From Rhynchopus sp. YZ270_cl-10 (lineage: Eukaryota > Euglenozoa > Diplonemea > Diplonemida > Diplonemidae): 64,000 nucleotides of DNA. The translations under genes and the position numbers were made by a program. Below are positions 47,401-56,297 of this stretch, piece after piece. Numbering within the stretch: position 1 is the first letter of the stretch; the number at the start of each line of letters is the position of its first letter. The stretch covers positions 1,140,689-1,204,688 of the forward strand of contig OZ037860.1 of the NCBI GenBank assembly GCA_964035575.1. Reading direction: 5' to 3'. The notes under the pieces were generated by a model. That model saw only the letters and a program-made list of their open reading frames with translations, did no database searches and was not told where the DNA came from.

Positions 47401-50400
47401 CGCGACGACAAGAAGATTGCAGAGGACCTGCAGGCTGAGGCGCTTGCGTACGGCTCTGTCGAAAGCGTCTCTGGTGCGAACACGCTTGACGTGGACAAGC
47501 TTCCCACGGGCGAGCACCTCGATGTGTACGTCTGGCCCTCCTCTGAGAACGATGCAGGCTCCGTCGTCAAGAACCGCATCAAAACACTGGACGTGCCTCA
47601 GGTAGGCAACATGGAGGTGGTCCAGGTCGGCTCCGACACTGCGACGTTCCGTTTCAACTCGAGCACGGAGGGCAGGCTGCTGTGGGCTGTCGTTGCTGAG
47701 GGTGTGTCTGTGACGCCCGAGGAGGTGCGTGGGCTTGCGCACGGGGGACAGGGCGAAGGTGTGGCTTCCGGGGCAGTCCTTGTCGACACGATGTACCCGA
47801 ATGTCATTCAGGTGCAGCAGCTGCTGCCGCAGACAGCGTACCTCCTGGTGCACATCCCGGCAACAGGCGAGGGTGACATACCGGACACCTCTGTCACTGT
47901 TGCATCGCTTCCGTTCACGACTGTTGCCGCACTGAGCAGCATCAAGCGGGTTGTGGCAGTCAACGTCGCACACTCCTCCGCTGAGGTGCGTGTCACACAC
48001 GACACCGCCACTGGGGAGCTGTGCTACCTTGTGCGTCCCTCAGATGGAAACGTATGTTCACGCTTTTACATCATATGGTATCCTGGCGGGTATACCGGAA
48101 CAATTGCTTTGTTGATGTACAGTTACCACCCACCACAGACCCCCACCAGCGACGACATGTGTGGTGCACCCACCGTCGCCATGGCAGCAGAGGAAACGTC
48201 TATCATGGTCGAAGGGCTTGCCGAGGTACGCCACCCTTTCCCTCTTTCACTTTATTCTTTTTTACTAAATTCCTTATTTCGCCTTCTCTTTTTCTCATCC
48301 CTGTTGTATCCCCTCTTTTTCCTTTTTCAGGGAAAACGCTACACAACCTTCGTCTGCATGAAGGGATGCGAATCTGAAGGCTGCACACGTGTAGACTTTG
48401 AAACGCTCAGCAAGCCGCCCTCGATTGTGTCCCTTCGCTGCGATGGTGTGAACAACGGTTTGGTTGTGGCATGCAAGACGACCGGACAGGAGGGCAGACT
48501 GCACTGGGCTATTCAGAAGCGCGGCACTGCGACAGAAGCAAGAACCGTTTCCCCACAGGATATGCTTGGCGGTGCGGGGTTCGAACGGTGCGGCATGTGC
48601 ACGCAGGTGGACCGACAGGGCGGTCTGGACCTGGAGGTGATTGTGCACAGTCTCGTGTCTGCGGAGCATCTGAACGGTCTGCGTGGGAAGGTGCTCTCCA
48701 CCTCAGAGGACCAAGATGACGACATCGTTCTGATCGACCTCGGGTCGCATGGCCGGCATATGGTGCGTCTGAGCAACCTGCAAAGCGCAGACGAAGAGGA
48801 CGCAGGCAGCCCTGGACGCGAACATCTCCAAGGCGACTCGACCACCACAAAGATCTCCATCCCAGGCCTCCTCCCCGACGTCGAGTACGACGTGCACGTT
48901 CTGGCCCTCAGCGCAGATGGGAAGGCAACTGGGGAGGAGGTGCAGTGTGCCTCAGGGGTGCCCCTCCTGCCGCCGCCTGCATTGAAGGCGCTATCCGCAA
49001 AGAAACGGACAGAGTCGGGTGCTGTTGCGACGGCAGTGCTTGCGGCACCAGGTCGGGTGCACGTTGCATGCGTACCGGTGGATGTGGAGCTGACAATCGA
49101 GGAGTTCTTTGAGAAGAAGACGCACACCTTCACTGCAGACACTGCACACGAGCTGGGTGTCTTCTCTATCGACATGGCCTTATCCCCAGGCGACGATCAG
49201 AAGGCGTTCAAAGCCATCGCCCTGACAGACGTCCCCAGCGACGGTACGTACGCAGTCAACCCCTCGACCAAGCTCCACTCTGTACTGCTCAGCACGGCCG
49301 ACCCTGCCCCGACCATCACCGAAGCAAAGGTGGTGACATCTTCTATGGACGGGTGCACGGTGACTGCGCAGGTGGAAGGGAAGGAGGCGGGGCTCCTGCA
49401 CTGGGCAGTGACACGTAGGGACGACGCTGTCTCCAACGCAGCCTTCGTTGCCGTGAAGGCACGGGAACAGGGCAGGCGGCGTGGGTCCAGCTTGATCCCA
49501 GGCGCATCTAGGGTGCTTGCTGCGGGGGTCGAGACGACCACCTCTGGGGCTGTGCAGTTTGAGGCAACGTCAAAGCTGATCCTCCCCAACGCACCGTACA
49601 CTGTGCATCTTCTTACAAGCGCTGAGGTGGTGGAACGCATTCCTGTGGAGAACCCTTACACACTGGAGTTCAGCACCTTGGTACCACCTTCCGCGCAGAT
49701 CCTTAACGTCGATGCGGACGCAGGGATGGACAGTGTGCACATCACCTTTTCCTCCTCTCTGCAGACAGGAGACGCAGCGGTGCGGGTTGTTTCATTGCAA
49801 AACGACGTCGTTGGCGTCACAGTGTGCACCGTCAACGAAGGCACCGGAGGCACCACGTTGTCGAACCTCACGCCAGACACTTCCTACACCGCAGAAGTCC
49901 TCGGAGGCGGCACCGGCACTGCAGACGACGACTGGACAGCAAAAGCCGAGAAAGGCTTCCGCACCAAAGCACCCATCGACTCCATCACCTCCGTCACAGT
50001 CGACAATGTCACTACAACCACCGCAGACATGAACCTCGATATGACACAAGGCGGCAAAGCCCACTATTTGGTTCGCCAAGGAGCTGCCAAAGCTACAACC
50101 ACAACGGACATTGCAACGTGGGGCACCGAGGTGCAGGTGAAGGAAGGGGAGAGTAAAATCTGTTTGGAGAAACTGCAGTCTGACAGGGTGTACAGTGTGG
50201 CGGTGTCTGCGGGGGCGCAGGTGGTGGTGGCGGAGTTCAAGACGGAAGCGCCACCGCCTCCAGAAAGCATTCTCGAATGGGTGCAGGTTCAGGACCAGAC
50301 AGACGTCTCTGCTGTCACAGAGTACTGCACCTCTGCTAGTGGATCTTTCTATTGGGCAGCAGTCCTCGCAACAACGACACCACCGTCTGCAGCAGAGCTG

Positions 50401-53400
50401 AAGGCATGGAAATCCACCCCTCCTCCCGCAGGATGTGCCGGACTAGAAAAGGTAAAGAAAGCAGGAAAAGGGCAGTTCAACCTTTCCAAGCTGTTGCCAG
50501 GTACAGAATACGTCGTCTTCTGCGCTACCACCTTTGAAGGTGTCGTCGGCAACGTTTTCCAAGCTGATGACTTCAAAACAGAGAGCGATGAGGACGAGGA
50601 AGAAGAAGAAGAGGAGGAGGAGGAGGAGGAAGAGGAGGAGGAGGAGGAGGAAGAAGTGGCCCCCGTCGTGGTGAAGTCGGGTGTGCCCAGAGAGATCCCA
50701 CAGCGCGACTTCGCGGATGAGGAGAAGAACCCTATCCGGTTTGAAGTGGATCTGTCGTGCATCTCACAGGCGCAGTACCTCAAGGCCATCTTCAATGTTA
50801 CAAAGTTCAACCCCGATCAACCACTGCAGTTGGTCACGAAACGCGACCGGGTGTGGGTCCTGGATTTCTTCGACCGTACCTTCACCAACCTTGCCCCTCT
50901 CAGAACCTCAGAAGAAACGCTCCTTGCAGCCAAGGGCAAAAACGCGAAGTCATTCCCCTACAAAAAGCTGTTCCGCTGCGAACGGGACACCGAGAACCTG
51001 AGCCGTGTCCGGGTCAAATTCTTTGGTGTGGAGCATCCCTATGATTTGCTGTTTGAGTCATCTGCTCATAAACAACGTTTTTATGAGTGCACGAAAGCCT
51101 TGCGGAATGGTCTGGTATGGGCGCCATCGTTGTGTCCAAAGCTAGCAGGCGACCACTGCTTTAACATGCACATCAAGGGTGAATCCAACGCTCCTGTTAT
51201 GGGGTCCAAGACCGGCACGCAGCTCATGAAGGGTAGTGTCGATGTTAAGATCTCCAACGTGCCATGTGACGACACACGTCTCTGGGTAGGATGCATTGAT
51301 CTCCAAAGCATCGCACTCCCAAGGGACGTCGACTTCAGCAGATGGATGCCTCATGGCCAAGAGGTCTATGTGGTCGGGTTTGTTGACATCCCAACAGAGT
51401 ACCAAAGTAGTACCCGCCTCTGCGATAAATTGGTATGTGTTTTGTGGGGGAAAATAGAATATGAGTTCAGGATATGATGAAGAAAAATAAAGGGAAAAAA
51501 ATAAGCTTTTTTTTTCGTTTATCGCACCAGTGATTTTCCTCTCCCCCGATTTTTTTTTTTTTGCCGGGGGAATTTTTTTTTTTTGGTTTTGAAAAATTTT
51601 TTTTACTAGTGCTTAACAGTACTGACACCAAGGCCGAGCCCGGGCGCGCTTCGCGCGCCCGGGTCCCCAACCCAGCTCAAGTTGGGGGCCTCCGGCGGAA
51701 TGTAAAAATTTCTCGGTTGTCCAACTGCGGAGTTCGGCACTTCACTAATATTTGCACCAGGCACACATGGTGTGCGAATTAGCAGTAACCTCAGCATTTA
51801 CAAAAAAAAAAAAAAAACGGCGGTCGTGGCACCCAAAGGTTCCTGGCGAAGCCACGGTACGCAACATTTCAACAAATTGCGCTTAAAAATGCACATTTTT
51901 ACTGCCAAACTGTCATGGGAAGGGTGGGTTGCAAGCTTGCGCCGCAGGCGCACGGTACGCTACTTTTTTCCTTTCGCCATGCTGCATGCTTCCTTTTCCT
52001 TCGGCATTTGACCAATTGAGTCGCGTTCTGGCTGTGACGGGGTCACTTTGTTCATAAAAACATTTCTGGTCACTCAGAGGCAGGGACTTCCGCCATCCCC
52101 ATCCCCCACCCTACCCACCCACCCACCCAATACCGGTCACATGTGACCGGCCCTGGCCGGTCCCTTAAGATAAGCCCCGTGGGGGAAAAATATTTTTCCC
52201 CCGGCAGCTTTTTTTTTTTTTTTTTTTTTTTGGGGGAAAACATATTTTTCCCCCACGTAGGAAAATCACTGTATCGCACTGCAAATTTGCGTTTCTCGCT
52301 GTATGAGTTGTGTGAGTAGCAACAAATGCTGGTTGAAAGACAATTTGCAGACATTCACCTTCCGATTATATTTGCACTTAAGGCAATGCTATCGATTTGT
52401 ACTGAGATATCAGGTGCAGTGATTATATAAAACTACAAACAAATAACAGGGTGAGCATCTTGGTTCTGAATACGTACCTCTGATTTCGACTGAAAGGGAG
52501 GCAGGGAAGCGTACGACTGCTCTGATGGTCTTCACGACCAGTCAAAAGGTGAGCAAGATTTCAAACACAGACGCGTGGACGGGGCAGCACACCAGAAAAA
52601 CGCAGAAAAGTTTGAGTGTGGGAAGGCCGATTTCCTCAAGCGTGACGGACGCTGTGATGGTGGCGTTCTCTTTGAATGAGACACCAATTGCGTTTGTCTG
52701 CACGAAGGTCCGCCCGCTGCCGGAAGAGGAAGACGACGAGTCGGTATGCCGCCTTCTCTGCTCTATGGCATTATATGTGCAGTGAGGCACACTCATCTTT
52801 TTAAATACTGAGTTATATTTTGGGTGTTTCAGTTATCCCCTCAGACTTCCATGCATTACCACCGCTAAGGTGCTTCGGGCTTAGTAATCATATCTGATCT
52901 TTCTTACGTTCATCGCCACCCAAGATTTTTTGTAATTTTAAAACACACACAGATCCGGAATGAGATCGTCCACGATTTGCTTTCTCGTGTGAAGGGTGGT
53001 TTGGGTTGTGTGGACATATCTGTTCGGTACCATCATTTGTTTGTTCTTGGATCTCTTGCGTATGGCTTTGATGGTGAACCGGATATGATCAACTCATGGG
53101 ACCGTGTCAGCGCACTGCCGCCCCAGGCAGACATCCTGCAGAAGCAGATCAGCGACAAGAAGACCTTGGTCGAGTTTGTGGAAGGCGACCTCGAGCTGGT
53201 GCCGGAGTTCAGAGAGTTCTCCCTCGAGCAGCGCATCCTCTCGAAGTCCTACCCAGGGCTTGAGTTGGTCAACACTCTTTACAAATCGTACAATGTCGGC
53301 TCGGTATGCATTTCTCCTATTTTACTTAATAATCTCGAACCGAAATTGATACTGAAAAGAATGAGGTGCATCTAACGTTGCGCATTTAAGATGGTTTTTG

Positions 53401-54540
53401 ATGGTTCAGACGCTTTTTCTCCCCTTTTTCTACTCTTTTTTCAAAAACCCACAGGGTCGCCATGCTGTTGCGAGTCAATACAAATTCAAGGCACAGCTTG
53501 TGTTCTTGGAGACCTTTGCGAACCCTCCACCACCGAAGGTTTCGTTGCGTTTGGAGACGTGCATGCTGACGTGCCAGACAATCGAGCGGCAGTCGCTTGT
53601 TGGTCGGATCCGTGGGTCTAGCCGTATTGGACAGGATACGTCTCCTGCAGCGTCACCCACTTCACGACGTGGCTCCACCATCAGCCAGAAGAGCACCGAC
53701 AGCACCGGCCGCCGCAAATCCCTTATCCAATCAATGGCAAGCTTCGCAGAAAGCACCGTGTCGAACCCAGAGGAGTACGAGCTCTCTGGGAAGTCGGGGC
53801 TGTCAAAGCCGTTTTGTTTGTTGTTTGCAGACTTTGCGGACGGCGCCTACCGCACGGGGGTCATGAACCAGGACGAGAACACGGGACTCCCCTCCACCAC
53901 GGACTGCCCTGTCATGACACCTTCCTCACACTCCAAGGTGTTCTTGGAGCGGCAGTTTTTATTGTTCTCTGTCAAGAATGAGTCTGCTGGGAGCCCTGCA
54001 AAGGCAGATGTGAAGAAGGCAGACTTCTACGCCTCCGCTGTCCTGCCCCTTAAGAACGTTCTACTATCTGACGACGGTCGTGCGTCCTTCTGCATCCCAC
54101 TCTACTTCGGAGGAAGCCTCAGTGGCGGGACGTTGACAGGGATCATGCGTCTTTCGCATTCAGAGTCAACAGGGATCTCCGCAATGCCACAAATCTCCTC
54201 CAGTACCGAGACTGTCGTCGAAAGTGTCTACGAAAGCGAGCGGAAGACGCTAACAAAGCCATTCGGTGTAGAGCACCTCCAAGCAGGGAAGGACCCCCCA
54301 GCATGGGCAAACGAACGCGGTCAACCAACCCCAAAGAGCAAATTCATCCTCCAACCAGGATGGAATTGGCAAGACGACTGGAGGGTACATAGTACAGTAG
54401 GCTGTGACCCAGACGGCTGGCAGTATGCAGACAATTTCAAGGGCACATTCGTGGACAAAAAGAAACTCTCGCATCGTGTCAGGAAAAGAAGGTGGATACG
54501 TACTAGGGTCGTGGCCTCTAAGGCGAGTGTAGCGGTCTGA
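20443..54540 (+). CDS. giant kinesin-like multidomain protein (~10,842 aa)
   Basis: Exons are 20443-48051, 48139-48225, 48331-51432, 52450-52743, 52953-53303 and 53455-54540. All junctions are GT-AG and phase 0. Domains in order: disordered R/G/Q-rich leader (1-133); kinesin motor (~134-543); coiled coil (~566-720); one FN3-like unit (~815-912); helical super-repeats (~943-6660); coiled coil (~6667-8177); ~13 FN3-like units with four LNG modules (~8180-9983); poly-Glu; PH-like (~10,018-10,160); inositol-5-phosphatase-like fold (from ~10,200); C2-like C-terminus. Motor signatures: P-loop GQMRSGKT (239-246), switch I-like SSGKSH (~385), switch II DLAGAE (445-450), then INKSLQ and FRDSTLTKIL. 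Kinesins hydrolyse ATP along microtubules, but the altered switch residues make activity uncertain. PH and C2 suggest membrane cargo. The ATG at 20443 is preferred over 20071, where the intervening sequence is polypyrimidine-rich. Confidence 0.82.
20841..22070 (+). other. kinesin motor domain region
   Basis: The first strand VQVWVRARPLLP corresponds to the kinesin opening VxVRVRPL. The P-loop AYGQMRSGKTYTMFG keeps GxxxxGKT but changes the usual GQTGSGKT. Switch I, normally NxxSSRSH, reads DSSVDSSGKSH. Switch II reads LVDLAGAE instead of LVDLAGSE. The helix-4 region INKSLQIFRMVLERL, the segment APFRDSTLTKILINSLGG and the end TLIATVSPHVSCYKETSHTL are well conserved. The domain is about 410 residues, longer than usual because of an insertion after the P-loop and another before switch II. 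Confidence 0.85.
24852..25275 (+). repeat. near-identical 420-bp coding module, copy 1
   Basis: It encodes the segment starting REACEGAASAAAGVRGVANS and ending near SMQELNGIAQAIE. By eye it differs from the copies at 29368 and 32509 at only a handful of positions, including silent sites. Diverged relatives occur at about 35735-36140 and 39785-40180. Confidence 0.9.
29368..29812 (+). repeat. near-identical 420-bp coding module, copy 2
   Basis: Same module as at 24852. The match with copy 3 extends further 3' through attgaggctgctgctgtgcg, so copies 2 and 3 are each other's closest relatives at that end. Confidence 0.9.
32506..32950 (+). repeat. near-identical 420-bp coding module, copy 3
   Basis: Same module as at 24852 and 29368, with scattered differences such as gatgcggcaacc and gaggatgtcagc. 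Flanking sequence outside the module is only distantly similar, which points to localised homogenisation. Confidence 0.9.
42973..43760 (+). repeat. 147-bp coding tandem repeat (49 aa units)
   Basis: Units start at 42973 (divergent), 43120, 43267, 43414, 43561 and 43708 (partial), each exactly 147 bp apart. The unit encodes AAKDEQIRTLTEATTAQAAE followed by LEALEQVCAKEKEKAETETA and ANEETTVLL. Forty-nine is a multiple of seven, so heptad phase is kept across units, which fits expansion within a continuous coiled coil. One cysteine per unit is invariant. Confidence 0.92.
44985..50580 (+). repeat. FN3-like repeat region with LNG modules
   Basis: About thirteen beta-rich units carry the strand motif G-x-[LV]-x-[WY]-x-V: GTVHWAVLP, GVLFWGVLA, GRLSYCVVQ, GRLLWAVVA, GRLHWAIQK, GLLHWAVTR, GKAHYLVRQ and others. 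Each is followed by LPxTxYxVxV-type strands and an FxT end, as in fibronectin type III folds. A single similar unit lies near the motor (22885-23180, TRLHYCVTR). Four small SH3/KOW-like LNG modules are interspersed at about 45196, 46349, 46531 and 48621 (for example GLKSATGLNGKHGVVI ending in KPQNL). Two in-frame introns (87 and 105 bp) interrupt the region at 48052 and 48226. Confidence 0.7.
50586..50657 (+). repeat. polyglutamate tract (purine GAR repeat)
   Basis: A run of GAG/GAA codons encodes about 22 consecutive acidic residues between the last FN3-like unit and the PH-like domain. It is likely a flexible acidic linker and a slippage-prone simple repeat. Confidence 0.9.
51433..52449 (+). 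other. long phase-0 intron of the giant gene
   Basis: The donor is ttg|gtatgt and the acceptor aataacag|ggtgag. At 1,017 bp it is 5-12 times longer than the gene's other introns (87, 105, 209, 151 bp). It contains a forward F1 repeat copy and, further 3', a perfect 18-bp palindrome (52133-52150) and two G5A4-5/T5C5 palindromes (52181-52202, 52232-52254) around a T tract. Splicing it joins YVVGFVDIPTEY ... CDKL to GEHLGSEYVPLIS within one fold. Confidence 0.8.
51631..52075 (+). repeat. F1 dispersed repeat, copy in giant-gene intron
   Basis: It begins near ccgagcccgggcgcgc (a GC hairpin). It passes through ggggcctccggcgg, atatttgcaccag and cagtaacctcag, then the hairpin tggcgaagcca followed by cggtacgcaac. 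A second hairpin tgcgccgcaggcgca is followed by cggtacgctac. It ends near gacggggtcactttgttcat and tctggtcactcagaggc. It is homologous along its length to 61202-61710. Confidence 0.85.
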
Positions 54541-56297
54541 TAGCTTTATTTACAAGATCTAAGCAGGCTTAGGTTCAACTTTTCTTATTTTTGGGGGATG
54601 GGTTACACCATGTTTCTTGTCATCAATAGGAATTTTTTTTATCAAGATGACTAAGCACAGGGTCATCTTATAAGCTATTCTTAATTAGAGGCCAATCCTT
54701 TTTTAAAAGGGTGATTTTCGATGTGTACACTGAAACACATCCATCTCAGTTTTTTAAGATGACAAAGCAAACGAGAGGCTTTTGATCATCTTGCTAACCT
54801 TTTTTTTTTCCTCTTTTTTTGGGAGGTGCTAGAGATTTTGTTGTTATTGTTGTTTTGTTGTTGAAAAGAAAAAAAATCTCAGAAATAGTCCCCCCCACCT
54901 GTTCTCCTCCACACGCACTTTGAAACAAAAAATAATAGCGACGAACTTTTTAGTGTTTTTTTTCTCTTGAAAGGTGAGGGTTCACCTCTCAAGTATTTCT
55001 TTTAAGGCGACGAAGCACAGAGAGGCTTAGGATCATCTTATATAAACTGTTCTTCTTATTAGCCAATATTCTTTCAACCATAGCAAGGCTTCTTTCCATT
55101 CTGTCTCAAGTCGCATTTTTTTTTTTTTTTTTTTTTGCAATGTGTTAGTGTACCCTTTTGCCCCCCCCTCCCTCCCTGGGTTTTGGAAAGTGGAGATTTG
55201 CACAACTGTGGCAACACACAACCGAGGCGACTACACTACCAACAATTTACCCAAAAAAAAAAAAAGAAATATGGATATACCCCAGTCTCCCCCAGTTCCC
55301 AAAACAACCCCAGGTGTCACGTTGTTGTCTTCCCTTCTCTTTTCTGTATTGCACTGAAAAGGGTTGGAAAGAAGCGTGTTTTGTTTTTGTTGAAATTGAC
55401 ATTTCATTTTCCCCCTATTTCAAGATGTGTTGTGTCCACTGAGATCAATTCATCATTTTTTTTTTTCAGAGTTTCCCCCCCTCTTCATTATTTCCCCCCT
55501 TTGATTGCGTGTCGAATCGTGCGCACGAATCCAATGTTAAATCGATGTCCACAGTACGGCACATCCCTCTTTCAAGTTTTCCCCCTTTGCTTTCTAGAGA
55601 TGTGACCGAGTCGTTTAGTCTTTATTGATCTTTTTTCTTTTCCTTTTTGTTGCCCTTTTTTTTGCCCGATCGTAAGCCCATTTTGAATACATGGGATAAA
55701 AAGAAAAAAGGGTACTGGGTAGGGGGTGGGGATGGGGTAGGGGCGCTACGATATAGAATAGTATAGAGAATAACCAACCTCATAGTTCTTTCTGCTTTTT
55801 TTTTGAAACTTTTTTTTTTTTTGATTTTTTTTCTAGTACAACGATGTGTACTGATAAAAAGACCTCCCCAAAAAGCGGAAGAGAAACACGGGCGAAAAAA
55901 AAAAAAAAAAAACAAACAAAAACCTAAACTTAAGCCCCACAAAAGCAAAACGTTGTTTCATCCCAAGTTAGAAAATGGTTCTGTCATGTCGTATAATATA
56001 AAAAAAAACAAAAACACGGACAGAGAAGAAAAAGAATAAAACGTGTGTTTTTTTGTTGTTGTTGTTTTTCATAGTTAGACCACAAAATAAACGTAGAAAA
56101 TCCTAAACAAGAATACCCACCCACCCACCCCTTCTCTTCTGTTCTCTATTTTTCCTTCTAAAACAACACCCCCTCGTGTTTCTCTCCTATCTCCAAGCTC
56201 AACAACAGACCACAAATGCTACACAAAATCCGAGAGACCACTTCAAGGTAAATATTCGAGAAGAGGAGGTCATAATTTTCCATAATATTGTACACAA
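54541..56297. other. spacer with hairpin repeats, no gene
   Basis: No coding exon is visible. Three related hairpin units lie at 54645-54710, 54757-54805 and 55003-55075. An S4 fragment lies at about 55188-55252. The rest is T- and A-rich with G/C tracts. Confidence 0.5.
54645..55075 (+). repeat. three hairpin units after the giant gene
   Basis: Each unit has aagatgac-like and gatcatctt-like arms around aagcacag or gaggctta, followed by a related tail (attctt, attag, gccaat). Examples are aagatgactaagcac with gggtcatctt and aagatgacaaagc with ttgatcatctt. A similar, more degenerate string (aagatgtctagggcttagga) occurs at about 56905. Confidence 0.6.

Noticed and set aside
48052-48330. Uninterrupted coding through 48052-48138 and 48226-48330
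   Set aside because: The frame is open only because the introns are 87 and 105 bp (multiples of three). The translations are Phe/Leu/Tyr-rich and break FN3-like units, and donors and acceptors are good.
52525-53375. Separate small genes at 52525-52785 and 52977-53375
   Set aside because: Both are parts of phase-0 exons of the giant gene with good splice sites, and their proteins continue one fold.
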